Positions 46,380-55,436 of a stretch of DNA of 64,000 nucleotides are shown in pieces (positions within the stretch are counted from its first letter, which is position 1; each line of letters starts with the position of its first letter). A model generated the notes under the pieces. It made no database searches, was not told the DNA's origin, and saw nothing but the letters and a program-made list of their open reading frames with translations. A program made the translations under genes and the position numbers. The stretch is from ANME-2 cluster archaeon (lineage in GTDB: Archaea; Halobacteriota; Methanosarcinia; Methanosarcinales; Methanocomedenaceae), in assembly GCA_019429385.1 (NCBI GenBank), contig JAHYIS010000001.1, positions 1 to 64,000 on the forward strand, read 5' to 3'.

Positions 46380-48020
46380 TTATCTTTTAATTGAATCGAC
46401 TATCTCTTTTTTGAGTCCCGGATACCGTGCCAGGTACTCAACACGTTCTTTGTTCAGTGTGTCAGCCATCGCTTTGATCTCCCCGGCAGTATAGTAGGTT
46501 TCCGGACTGAAACGCTCCAGGTCCACACCTTCTATTTCCCGTGCTACCATGGTACCGAAAAGAGGTTCATCTGCCCATTCTATAGTACCGCGGACGATGT
46601 TGCGGATAATGGACGCCATCTCGGGTATCTCTATCCGGTTGACCCTCTGTTTGATGACCTTGCGGCCGTTATCATCCACTTCTACAATCTCACCCGAGCC
46701 ACCGGTATTGAGAAGGTAGCACTGCACGCTATTCCTGTTGTTCCTGAGAAAATCATAGAACCAGTTGCCTTCGTCCTCTTCATTACCGACAATGAACGGA
46801 TTGGTCCCGACGACGCGCACGGATTCGCCCGCCCGGGTAGGGTCTCCTGCAGAGGTCTCGATGGATTCGCCAAGCATGAAATATGCAGCCGCCTGTTCGG
46901 TTGTCAATCTGGATGCCATTGGTACTATGGTATTCCGGCGGGTGATGAAAGCAATGATCATGCCATCGATTTTGCTCAGTGGCGGGAGGTTAATTGAATC
47001 AGTGATGTTCTCCTCACCCAGGTCGGTACGCTGTATCACACCGCGTCCGTTACCGGTCAGGGTATCATCCAGGAACCCTACCTTACCGGTATAATCCACC
47101 ATCACATTCTCGAACACTGCTTCACGTCCTTTGACTGCCCGGTATATCAGCGGCTGATGCTCTGGATAAATATCGGTCTTGAGGTAGAAACCCTTTTCAG
47201 TACCCAGGGCAGACCCGTCCTTTTTAAGCAATACAATATCATCCTGGACTATCTCGACACCTTCCCCCTCGCCCAGCAGGCCATGGTCGTGGCATGAATG
47301 CGTGGTCTTGCCAGTCCCTGACAGACCGAAGAACAGCATGCTGTACTGTTTAAGACTGCCCTCAGGCGTCCTGGCCCGCACCATCTTGGCGCCTGCATGG
47401 ATGCCAAGCATATCATGAGCTTTGGCAAACCACATGGCCATTCGTAAAAATCCCTTCTTTGCCTCACCCAGGTAATCCGAACCCAGTACGAATGTGACCC
47501 CGACCTCAGGGAAAACGAGTATCTGCCTATCCTTCTCCTGCCATTCAGATACATAAACAAGGTTCAATTTCGGGCTGATGGCTGTCTTTGGGATGGTATT
47601 GGCATCGAACAACAGTTTGGTCCACATATAGGCAAGCCTGATAGAATCCTTCCTGTAGGTCGAGACATACATGGTACATTCGGGACTGTATTCATTATTG
47701 TCGCACATCTTGCGTTTTGTGCACACAATAGGTGCTCTTTGAAGATACGATGATAATGTATCCAGAGTGTTGGAAAGGTTATCCAGTATCTTTTGCTGCG
47801 CATTCTTTCCTGTCCGCAGTTGCACTTCCGGACTACCTATATGGACAGTCACCCCGGCACTCCTGCCTTTGACCGATGTCGAAAAATTGAAATTGCCAAA
47901 TTCAGTTATGTTCCCTACTTTTTCGGCCAGGTTCTGCAATTCCTGGTCTGTGGGGAAGACCACATTCGCCTGGCTTTGAAGTCCGGTAATGATCCTTGTT
48001 ACTTCTCCAAGTACTTCCAT
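46380..48020 (-). CDS. pckA: Phosphoenolpyruvate carboxykinase (ATP)
   Basis: 546 residues. The nucleotide-binding P-loop GLSGTGKTTHS, EIVQDDI and FITRRNTIVPMASRL are the ATP-type PEPCK motifs, and LGSDYLGEAKKGFLRMAM resembles the kinase-1a region. It interconverts oxaloacetate and PEP with ATP. Many methanogens make PEP by other routes, so the presence of this enzyme says something about carbon flow in this host. It is convergent with the ROK kinase. Confidence 0.93.
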   Translation of the reverse strand: MEVLGEVTRIITGLQSQANVVFPTDQELQNLAEKVGNITEFGNFNFSTSVKGRSAGVTVHIGSPEVQLRTGKNAQQKILDNLSNTLDTLSSYLQRAPIVCTKRKMCDNNEYSPECTMYVSTYRKDSIRLAYMWTKLLFDANTIPKTAISPKLNLVYVSEWQEKDRQILVFPEVGVTFVLGSDYLGEAKKGFLRMAMWFAKAHDMLGIHAGAKMVRARTPEGSLKQYSMLFFGLSGTGKTTHSCHDHGLLGEGEGVEIVQDDIVLLKKDGSALGTEKGFYLKTDIYPEHQPLIYRAVKGREAVFENVMVDYTGKVGFLDDTLTGNGRGVIQRTDLGEENITDSINLPPLSKIDGMIIAFITRRNTIVPMASRLTTEQAAAYFMLGESIETSAGDPTRAGESVRVVGTNPFIVGNEEDEGNWFYDFLRNNRNSVQCYLLNTGGSGEIVEVDDNGRKVIKQRVNRIEIPEMASIIRNIVRGTIEWADEPLFGTMVAREIEGVDLERFSPETYYTAGEIKAMADTLNKERVEYLARYPGLKKEIVDSIKR

Positions 48021-48176
48021 TCATGTATTCCTTGAACGCGTACTATTTTATTGTGTCGGTTTTCAATCATTCCATTGTATCGGTTGAATTACTCATTAAA
48101 GGGTAACCAGGATATTCTTACTGAATAAAATATCATTCCAAAAAATAGATTAAAATAATAACCCAATAGAAGAAAC

Positions 48177-48230
48177 GTGCCAAAAAAGTACCACTCACGA
48201 ATAAACCGCGAGTGGTAAATTTTCTGGCAC
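48177..48230. repeat. Nested inverted repeat
   Basis: Outer arms GTGCCA/TGGCAC and inner arms ACCACTC/GAGTGGT with AT-rich internal loops, in the 230-base gap between pckA and the membrane-protein cluster. The RNA would fold into a two-step stem. It could be a terminator for the cluster, an RNA element, or a binding site. Confidence 0.65.
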
Positions 48231-48253
48231 AAAAGAGATGCTTTAAGCTAACA

Positions 48254-48610
48254 TCATTTCCTTGGCCTTATCATGAGATACATAAACAACAACGAGACCA
48301 ATATCGTCAGTGCAGACACCGCTTCCATAACTTCGCCAAAGTTGCTAAGCGGAGTATAGAGGGGATTGGATGATTCAATAAAAATCCTTCTTATTGCTCC
48401 CAGCAACTTCCAGAACAAAAAGGGAAGCAGACCGATTGTCAGGCCCCACAGTCCTTTTGCTGTTGGGCCTTTCTTTACTATTTTTACATTAGTATGTATC
48501 AATATTCCAATAATAATTAATAATAGAATTGCTGAAATCGAATCTTCAGCCACCCTGAGATTATTTATGGATGTTGTTAAGAATTCTGTAGCAAGTGCCA
48601 TGTTAATCAC
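48254..48610 (-). CDS. Small membrane protein of an unknown cluster (last gene)
   Basis: 118 residues with three hydrophobic helices (SAILLLIIIGILIHTNV, GLLPFLFWKLLGAI, LTILVSLLFMYLMI). No family recognised. Overlaps the next upstream gene by eight bases, so they are cotranscribed. The nested inverted repeat lies just downstream. Confidence 0.6.
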   Translation of the reverse strand: MINMALATEFLTTSINNLRVAEDSISAILLLIIIGILIHTNVKIVKKGPTAKGLWGLTIGLLPFLFWKLLGAIRRIFIESSNPLYTPLSNFGEVMEAVSALTILVSLLFMYLMIRPRK

Positions 48611-48908
48611 TCTCTCCGAACATTCTTTTCAATACAGATTGGTAGTTCAGGAATCCTAAAAATAAGATGATTATTCCTATAATGCCAAGGGAATATCGTG
48701 CAACCTGCAACCCATAACTGTCAGAAAGTTCCGGGAAAAAGGTCTTGAAAATGACTCTTAGACCTATCAGGAACAATCCCCCCGCTATAAGTTCCCATGC
48801 TTTGGTACCTGTATCTTCACTGAAACTTAATTTTTGTACATATGAAGCAAAATATATTGCAAACATTATACAAGCAAACCATGATATCGCCTGAATGCCA
48901 GGAGACAT
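48603..48908 (-). CDS. Small membrane protein of an unknown cluster (middle gene)
   Basis: 101 residues with three hydrophobic helices (SWFACIMFAIYFASYV, IAGGLFLIGLRVIF, LGIIGIIILFLGFL). Architecture matches the 118-residue neighbour, with which it overlaps, suggesting a heteromeric membrane unit. Function unknown. Confidence 0.6.
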   Translation of the reverse strand: MSPGIQAISWFACIMFAIYFASYVQKLSFSEDTGTKAWELIAGGLFLIGLRVIFKTFFPELSDSYGLQVARYSLGIIGIIILFLGFLNYQSVLKRMFGESD

Positions 48909-48935
48909 TAAAATTTCAACTATTTCGGACTTATT

Positions 48936-49175
48936 TCACACCTTCATATCATTTAGAAACAAACTTGAAGATTTCCCGCCCGCCATCATGTTGAGCCTTT
49001 TTGATAGTATACTGACGCAATTATCTATTACGTCCTGTGGAAGAGTATCAGAATCATTAAAACTGGATAATTGATGTTTTTCCATTACGTTGACAGTTGC
49101 TTTGGCGTTAATACCTGTCAAATATTTGGTAAGGTTTTTTTTGCATTTAGATACGAATGAAGATTTCGACTCCAT
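48936..49175 (-). CDS. Small soluble protein upstream of the membrane pair
   Basis: 79 residues, helical, no cofactor motif. It shares direction and close spacing (27 bases) with the membrane pair and is preceded by a very AT-rich promoter-like region (49185-49225). I do not recognise it; it may be a regulatory or accessory subunit. Confidence 0.55.
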   Translation of the reverse strand: MESKSSFVSKCKKNLTKYLTGINAKATVNVMEKHQLSSFNDSDTLPQDVIDNCVSILSKRLNMMAGGKSSSLFLNDMKV

Positions 49176-49354
49176 GACATCCCCTCAGTAATATATATAT
49201 TATTGAATATAAAATTATTATATCTAGCTACATATAGCGGCAACAATCCCGCAACATTCAAAAAATAATTCCATCCAGCATGCTATGACAAAAGTTGAAG
49301 AGCTACTGATAAAATAAAAATAACGTATAGTGCCACATAAGAACAGATAATATC

Positions 49355-49723
49355 TTATCCCGGCACGTTACTTAATGATCTGGTTGTTTTAATCCCAAAT
49401 TCTGTCAGGAAATATATCTGGAAATTTCCTTCGCGTTTTGAGCCAACCAGCTCCGCATCTTTGAGCAGCTTGAGGTGATAGGAAAGGGCAGGATATTTGT
49501 AGTCGGTAATCTCGACAAGCACGCACACGCACAGGTCGCATATTTCCAGCGCTTTGAGAATTCTGAGCCTGACAGGGTCTGCAAGCACTTTGAACAGGGA
49601 TGCTGCTCTCGTGACATCCTCATGCATTGCTTTTTTTACGCTGGCGTCCATTTCAGATGAAAGTTCGTAAGGAATAATACACCCCTTTTTTTCCGGACCA
49701 TTGGTCGTAACAGTTCCAGCCAT
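49355..49723 (-). CDS. ArsR-family transcriptional regulator
   Basis: 122 residues. A winged helix-turn-helix with LFKVLADPVRLRILKALEI, then the helix bearing DLCVCVL, the two-cysteine motif used by ArsR-type sensors to bind arsenite or other thiophilic ligands, then YPALSYHLKLLKDAELV as recognition helix. It is likely to regulate the neighbouring genes in response to metal or redox state. Confidence 0.88.
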   Translation of the reverse strand: MAGTVTTNGPEKKGCIIPYELSSEMDASVKKAMHEDVTRAASLFKVLADPVRLRILKALEICDLCVCVLVEITDYKYPALSYHLKLLKDAELVGSKREGNFQIYFLTEFGIKTTRSLSNVPG

Positions 49724-49792
49724 TTACTCAATCATCTCTTGTATAGGGATTCAGTTTGAAGGGTAAATAACCTTGCAATCAAAAGATGGATT

Positions 49793-50146
49793 TCAATCAT
49801 TTTCCAGCAATTCCTTTACCTTCACGGAAAGATTACTTATTTGCATAAATAGCGGACCCAGAATCGATTTTTCATTGGTAAGAACCATAAGCAGGGCTTT
49901 TTGACCTGCACTTACAATGATAATATTGTTACGTTCACATTCAATTACCACGCGGTATGCACTATCTTTATTGATCTGACTTGTCAAAATATCGGCAGCA
50001 TTTTGCAATGCAGAACTCATGGCTGCCAGTGTGTCAGGATTGGCTTTTTGCGGGACCGATGAAGCAATATTGATACCGCTGCGGCTTGTAACAACGACTG
50101 CTTCTATGCCTTTCATGGTATTAAAACCGATAAGCAGTTCCCTCAA
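49793..50146 (-). CDS. Roadblock/LC7-domain protein
   Basis: 117 residues covering a single roadblock fold (GIEAVVVTSRSGINIASSVP, then RVVIECERNNIIIVSAG). In prokaryotes these proteins regulate small GTPases or act in polarity and motility. The start is a TTG without a clear ribosome binding site, so it is uncertain. No partner GTPase gene is adjacent. Confidence 0.82.
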   Translation of the reverse strand: MRELLIGFNTMKGIEAVVVTSRSGINIASSVPQKANPDTLAAMSSALQNAADILTSQINKDSAYRVVIECERNNIIIVSAGQKALLMVLTNEKSILGPLFMQISNLSVKVKELLEND

Positions 50147-50392
50147 TTTGGTAATAGTGCTGTTGCCATATCTCCAACCAAATAGTATCCATTTATGGGT
50201 ATCAATGATACATTCAAGTAATTATGAGTGTTTTTAGTAATGCATTCTCACTGGGAATGTATATAATTCTGACCTTTTAATTATTAACATAATAACTACA
50301 TCTATCAATATAATTATAAGTTTTGCATATTACATATCATTGATGCAGGTAATATAGGTGAATGGACACATTCCATGAGGGGATGAATTACA

Positions 50393-52009
50393 TTGGCAAA
50401 AGATTCAATAGGCATAATTTATGGAAAAACAGGGACACATGATTTCAGGTTCGCTGTGCCCAATAGCAGCGAGGTAAAACGTACGGATTACGTAAAAGTC
50501 TGGCATGAGAACGAAGGCTGGACACTTTCCCAGGTCATATCAATGACCCGCAGCAGTGACGATTTCAAACTGGACGAGGCCGTTGATGCTGCTGGTGGTG
50601 GAAAGATGGAGAGCCCCAACAGCAACCTGGTCGCTGAAGCCGCAGTAATAGGCAGCAGGGGCGATGATGGATTGCTCAGGTCGCCCAGAACCCCATTTAT
50701 TCCGGGAGATAAAGTATTCGCTGCGGACCATCAACTGATACGTTCGACCCTGGGACTGTCCCATGGTGATGTATATATGGGCCTGCTTGAAGGACACGAC
50801 ATCAAAGTCACCCTTGATATGAACAGTCTCATCCAGAAGCATTGCAGCATCCTTGCCAAGACGGGCAGCGGGAAATCATACACTGCGGCTGTTATCCTTG
50901 AAGAGATACTGGAACAGGATGTACCGCTTCTTATCATTGACCCTCACGGGGAATACAGTTCGCTCAAAGAACCGGGGGCCGGAAGCCAGGAAGGTTTGTA
51001 CACTAAATTCGGCGTATCGCCCAGAGGGTATGCCTCAAAGATAACGGTGTACACGCCTGCCAACAAAGTGCTGAATCCTGACGCGGATGATGTTTTTCGG
51101 CTGGACGGCATGAACCTGTCTCCCCAGAACCTGATACAGATACTCCCTGATGAAAAATCCAGTAACATGCAGGGTATCCTGTTCGAGGCTATTAGCAAGA
51201 TACGGGCCGAGATGGAGCATTACAGCCTTGATGATATCATATTCGAAGTGGGGAATAGCAAGAGTAAACTGAAATGGAACGTCATTGCATCCCTGGAATC
51301 GATCCGGGATGTGAACATACTGTCTGATAAACCCACCACCCTGGATGAACTGTTCAGCCGGGGCAGGGCTGCTATCATAGACATGAAAGGTGTAGCTCCC
51401 CAGTTACAGTCCATGATCGTTGCAAAGCTGTGTGGTGACCTGTTCGAAGCAAGGAAGATGGGGATTGTGCCGCCCGGTATGCTGGTGGTTGAGGAAGCCC
51501 ATAATTTCTGTCCCGAGCGAGGATTTGACAAGACCCAGAGTACTGAGATATTGCGTACCATTGCTTCCGAGGGGCGCAAGTTCGGGCTGGGTATGATGGT
51601 TATCAGCCAGCGTCCGGCCCGGGTTGACAAGAACGTGCTGAGCCAGTGCAATACCCAGATAATCATGAAGATGACCAATCCCAATGACCTGAAGGCTATC
51701 AGCAAGGGGCTGGAAGGTGTGAGCAGCGAGGTGGAAGAGGAATTAAAGAGGCTACCGCCCGGTGTTGCTATGCTGGTATCCAATGACATTGAGCAGCCGA
51801 TATTGGTGGATATCAGGGTGCGCAAGAGCAGGCATGGCGGCGAGTCGGTAAATATCGCAAAACCTACAGGCCAGCGAAAGACGGTACCAAAAGAAGTAAA
51901 ATTACCTGCTGAAAGTCGGGCACCACCTGCGCAACCGCCACGCAAGGAATCGCCTCCAAAGCCTCAGGGTGGGGGTTTGTTCAAAAAGGTCTTCGGGTCA
52001 AATAAATGA
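50393..52009 (+). CDS. HerA-like DNA-translocating ATPase
   Basis: 538 residues. The HAS-barrel type N-terminus is followed by Walker A AKTGSGKSYTAAV, Walker B LLIIDPHGEYSSL, and the signature ISQRPARVDKNVLSQCNTQII (in pieces ISQRPARVDKN and LSQCNTQI) of the HerA/FtsK group. The C-terminal tail is Pro/Lys-rich. HerA works with the NurA nuclease in DNA end resection; nurA, mre11 and rad50 are not adjacent here. The start is a TTG with GAGGGG upstream. Confidence 0.9.
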   Translation: MAKDSIGIIYGKTGTHDFRFAVPNSSEVKRTDYVKVWHENEGWTLSQVISMTRSSDDFKLDEAVDAAGGGKMESPNSNLVAEAAVIGSRGDDGLLRSPRTPFIPGDKVFAADHQLIRSTLGLSHGDVYMGLLEGHDIKVTLDMNSLIQKHCSILAKTGSGKSYTAAVILEEILEQDVPLLIIDPHGEYSSLKEPGAGSQEGLYTKFGVSPRGYASKITVYTPANKVLNPDADDVFRLDGMNLSPQNLIQILPDEKSSNMQGILFEAISKIRAEMEHYSLDDIIFEVGNSKSKLKWNVIASLESIRDVNILSDKPTTLDELFSRGRAAIIDMKGVAPQLQSMIVAKLCGDLFEARKMGIVPPGMLVVEEAHNFCPERGFDKTQSTEILRTIASEGRKFGLGMMVISQRPARVDKNVLSQCNTQIIMKMTNPNDLKAISKGLEGVSSEVEEELKRLPPGVAMLVSNDIEQPILVDIRVRKSRHGGESVNIAKPTGQRKTVPKEVKLPAESRAPPAQPPRKESPPKPQGGGLFKKVFGSNK

Positions 52010-52035
52010 ATTAATATTATCAGGGTTTCGGGGCG

Positions 52036-53274
52036 CTACTTTGCGCGATACCGTGAGGCTGACTCTTTGAGCCCCTCGATACCAGGCAATTTCTCACCGG
52101 CCAGGAAATCCAGACATGCCCCTCCACCGGTACTTACGTGGTCAATTCTGGCTTCTATACCCAGCTTGTACAGGGCGGCTGCAATGTGACCTCCGCCAAT
52201 GACACTGAAACCTGATTTTGTAGCAGCTTCAATAAGTTCCATGGTACCCAGGGAGAATATCTCATTCTCGAACACACCGGCAGGCCCGTTCATGATCACG
52301 GTCTGGGCATTTTGTATTTCCTTTGAGAACGACACAATGGTCTCCAGTCCTATATCATGGATAGGCAGGTTTGAGTTATGGTTCGTGTTCAAAAGTTCAA
52401 TGGATTCTTCCACCCGTCCCCCATCCTTGTTCAGGGCAACATCTATGGGCAGCCCTATATGATTATTGAACCTGTCCAGCAGTTGTTTTGCCTCTGGTAT
52501 GAGGTCTGCATATCCCTGTGACCTGATGAATTCCATGTTGGGTTTGCCTATGTCGACTCCTTTTGCAGCCAGGAAGATGTTCGCCACCACACCTGTTAGC
52601 AGTACCCTGTCAGCTTTTTTATTTGCCAGTACGTGCTCGGTCACTTTGAGCGAGTCGTCTACTTTGGCCCCGCCCAGCACATACACACAAGGACGGGTGT
52701 TGTCTTCACACCCCCGGCTCAGAGAAGTAATTTCTTTTTCCATCAGCCTGCCTGCTATGCTGGTGAGTAGGGGGGTGAATCCCATGATGGACAGGTGCGA
52801 GCGGTGGGATACCGCAAAGGCATCGTTCATATAGAAGTCCATTAATGGGGACAAACGCTGTACCATGACTGACCTGGCATGTTCCTGGGCAGAGCGTATC
52901 ATGCTTTCTTCTGAAAAGAACCTGACATTTTCCAGCATAAGGACGTCGCCGTCCTTGAGTTTCTTTATCTCTGAGACGGCACGGGAGCCGAAGATATCGT
53001 CAATGTACTTCACTTTCCTGCCGAGTAGTTTGGATAATTGCTTTGCATGGGGCTCCATGGTGGTAAAATCCTGTTTGCCGGGCCGGCTCTGATGGCTCAT
53101 GAGGACCAGGCGCGAATCTTCCAGTTCATTCAGCGTGGTCAGTGAACTCCTGAACCGCTTGTCGTCAAGGATACCCTGGTCAGGGGTCATGGGTGAGTTC
53201 AGGTCAAGCCTGCATAGAATCGTTTTACCTGATAAGTTAAAATCGTCAATGGTAAGATAGTCTCTGGTTGACAA
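52036..53274 (-). CDS. pgk: Phosphoglycerate kinase
   Basis: 412 residues. Begins at a TTG (GAGGT eight bases upstream) with the substrate motif CRLDLNSPM, then SHQSRPG, LGGAKVDDSLKV, GPAGVFE and the final GGGHIAAAL ... STGGGACLDFLAGE. It makes ATP from 1,3-bisphosphoglycerate, or the reverse in gluconeogenesis, consistent with pckA nearby. Convergent with herA. Confidence 0.97.
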   Translation of the reverse strand: MSTRDYLTIDDFNLSGKTILCRLDLNSPMTPDQGILDDKRFRSSLTTLNELEDSRLVLMSHQSRPGKQDFTTMEPHAKQLSKLLGRKVKYIDDIFGSRAVSEIKKLKDGDVLMLENVRFFSEESMIRSAQEHARSVMVQRLSPLMDFYMNDAFAVSHRSHLSIMGFTPLLTSIAGRLMEKEITSLSRGCEDNTRPCVYVLGGAKVDDSLKVTEHVLANKKADRVLLTGVVANIFLAAKGVDIGKPNMEFIRSQGYADLIPEAKQLLDRFNNHIGLPIDVALNKDGGRVEESIELLNTNHNSNLPIHDIGLETIVSFSKEIQNAQTVIMNGPAGVFENEIFSLGTMELIEAATKSGFSVIGGGHIAAALYKLGIEARIDHVSTGGGACLDFLAGEKLPGIEGLKESASRYRAK

Positions 53275-53500
53275 GTGTATGTACCTCGGTCCTATTTTCC
53301 TAAAATATCTGCTCTGAATTATGGTGTGGGGGTAATTTAACCTTTTTGTAATGGTTGGTTTTGTGTTATGGTAAAAAGATTGAACTCATTTAAATCATCT
53401 TACCTCCCAACATTTTCAGGGAAAAATATATCAATGCATAAGTGTTTACACAATTTATACGTTGAAGTTGGTTCATTAAACGTATGAAGGGGGAAATCGT

Positions 53501-54391
53501 ATGGTTACTACCTGAGGTTTAACCAGGGTATTTAATTCTACACAGAAAAGAATAGAATTAAATGATTCTACAAAAATAATTCTATTCAGTGATATTCATC
53601 GTGGAGTAGGGGATTGGTCAGATGATTTTGCAAATAATAAGTTACTTTTTTCTCATACCTTGAACCATTATTTTCATAGAGATTACTCCTATGTAGAAAT
53701 TGGGGATGGTGATGAACTCTGGGAGAATAACTATTTCAGTGACATCAAGACAGAATATTATGATATGTTCGGATTAATGGTTCAATTTGCCAAAAAAGAC
53801 AGGCTGACTTTGATCTGGGGTAATCATAATAGTTACTGGAATAACGATGAAAATGTTCAAAAAGAGCTCGAAGAACTTGTTGGAATAACGAAGGTATATG
53901 AAGGAATTACAATAGGGGATAAAATATTCGTAGTCCATGGCCATCAAGTAGAGTTCTTATTTGAACATTGGCTGGGAAGAAATGTCTCACGGTTCATATT
54001 GAAACATATCTGGAAATTGCTGCAAAATGTGTTCGGGTATAATGACCCCACCAGTCCTGCTAAGAATTTCGGAACTCGAAATAAAGTAGAGGATAAAATT
54101 TTCAATTAGGCTAAAGAACATCATTTGCTTGTTATTGCCGGTCATACACATCGGCCAATGTTCAACTCTCTATCTAAAGAGGGCAGGATACATAAAAAAG
54201 AAGAAAAGCCTTATTATTTTAATGACGGAAGTTGTGTTCATCCTCGATGCATAACCGGAATTGAGATTGAGGGTAATTGTATCCGATTGGTCAAATGGTT
54301 TAACAATGTGGGTGAAGAGGATGTGAGGGTATTTGTGGATAGAAAAATACTGGAACAGGGAGAACTTAATAAAATTATGGAGCACCTTTGA
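53501..54391 (+). pseudogene. Calcineurin-like phosphoesterase with two in-frame stops
   Basis: From ATG 53501 (GGGGGA ribosome binding site) the frame hits TGA at codon 5 (53513-53515). It then encodes an unbroken protein with the metallophosphatase motifs ILFSDIHRG, GDGDELWEN, WGNHNSYWNN and VVHGHQVEF up to TAG at 54107-54109. The same frame continues with LVIAGHTHRPMF, the last metal-binding motif, and ends at 54391. Both stops are one G-to-A step from TGG. Without the C-terminal GHTH no full active site can form, so the gene is probably inactive unless both stops are suppressed. Confidence 0.75.
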
Positions 54392-54484
54392 CAATACGAT
54401 GTCTCGATCTGACAAAATGGTAATTTATCTCACTTTCCGCAGGTATCTACAGAAAATCAATAATTTCTTGTGATAACGGTTCTG

Positions 54485-54641
54485 AAAATTCCCACCTAAA
54501 ATTGACCCACTTTTCCCATTGAAAATTGACCCACCCTATTTACTAAAAATCTTCCCATTTAATAGCAGGAGGATTTTGGGGTGATCTGAATGGAAGATTA
54601 GATAATAATAAGGAATCTTAAGAAGCGAAATCCCAAAATGG
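54485..54641 (+). mobile_element. Truncated left end of an IS21-type element
   Basis: Repeated AAAATTGACCCAC units with TTCCCA between them (54490-54535) are the multiple terminal repeats typical of IS21-family ends. They are followed by GGAGG and an ATG at 54589 beginning M-E-D, TAG, then IIIRNLKKRNPKMG, which resembles the first residues of an IstA transposase. The reading breaks off at about 54641, where the GHMP-gene fragment begins. No istB is present. Confidence 0.6.
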
Positions 54642-54812
54642 GAGCAGGGTGCTTATGGAACAGGCATGAGTTCGTTCGGGCGGGCGGTCTATGCTGTGGC
54701 TGAGGGGGCTGGGGGAGTGAAGAAAGCTGTGGCCGAATTTTTGGGTTCAACTATCGGAGGGCAGGTTTTTGATATTGAGGCGAGGAATAGGGGGGGCGGA
54801 AATAGTTGTTAA
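54642..54812 (+). pseudogene. 3' fragment of a GHMP-family gene (beta-RFAP synthase-like), first copy
   Basis: Encodes EQGAYGTGMSSFGRAVYAV and onwards to a natural-looking end (GGQVFDIEARNRGGG) and TAA at 54810. The motif GMSSFGPxVYA is characteristic of the beta-ribofuranosylaminobenzene 5'-phosphate synthase/GHMP kinase end. There is no start; it is fused to an IS21-type remnant. It is a direct repeat of the sequence near 55913-56060. Confidence 0.65.
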
Positions 54813-54987
54813 ATAGGGTGAAATGTCATCCGCATTCCACCCGTTAACTAAGATAAAGATTGTCCCTCTTTGTCAACGACCTCTTTTTGGAAAAACGGGG
54901 CATAAAGTGGTTACATAGGATTGGATTGAAATAGTTATTTTCAAAAATTGTAATCAAAAGAAAGGGCACACATTAATGAGACAATTT

Positions 54988-55212
54988 TCAAATTATGCTA
55001 TGCCATTCATCTCGCGTGATCTTAGCATCTTTAATAATCTTTCTAATCATCCCTTTGCTAATTTCTTCACCTGGATGAACAGTAACAATGGTGGTCCGTC
55101 CATCAGGATGACGTAAAAACAGATGGCTTCCCTTTTGTCTTATCTGTTGGAACCCTATCTTCTCAAGAGCCTTGATGACTTTACTGGCAGGAAGAGGTTT
55201 GATTTTATCCAT
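54988..55212 (-). CDS. hicA: HicA-type toxin
   Basis: 74 residues with all HicA landmarks: PLPASKVIKALEKIGFQ, KGSHLFLRHPDG with the catalytic His, VTVHPGEEISKGMIRKI and a C-terminal ITRDEW. It follows its antitoxin gene by two bases. It is distinct from the HicA at 28180-28398, closer to the bacterial YcfA type. Confidence 0.93.
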   Translation of the reverse strand: MDKIKPLPASKVIKALEKIGFQQIRQKGSHLFLRHPDGRTTIVTVHPGEEISKGMIRKIIKDAKITRDEWHSII

Positions 55213-55214
55213 CT

Positions 55215-55436
55215 TTATACAACTACTTCGACCTTCTGGATGCCTACGAATTCTAATGGCACTTCATCAACGAGGTCTGATTCAACTTCGAGATAAAGCT
55301 CAATAGCTTCTTTCATTCTTTCTTTTAATTCGTCAAGAGTTTTTGCCTGTGTATGGCACCCTTCAAGCTCTGGAACGGATGCAACATATATGCCATCTTC
55401 ATCCTGTTCAATGACTATTGTGAATTGTTTGATCAT
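55215..55436 (-). CDS. hicB: HicB-type antitoxin
   Basis: 73 residues with the HicB fold pattern FTIVIEQDEDGIYVASVPELEGCHTQ (in pieces IEQDEDGIYVASVPELEGC and HTQAKTLDEL) and an amphipathic helix KERMKEAIELYLEV. No separate DNA-binding domain. Immediately upstream of hicA; an AT-rich promoter-like region (55437-55500) precedes it. Confidence 0.93.
   Translation of the reverse strand: MIKQFTIVIEQDEDGIYVASVPELEGCHTQAKTLDELKERMKEAIELYLEVESDLVDEVPLEFVGIQKVEVVV

Noticed and set aside
24536-54109. General use of UAG as pyrrolysine or Trp in this organism
   Set aside because: UAG is the normal terminator of rps15, serS, rli, the ROK kinase, the GNAT gene and the nine-haem cytochrome gene in this window, and interruptions also include UGA and UAA. 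Gene decay explains all of them.
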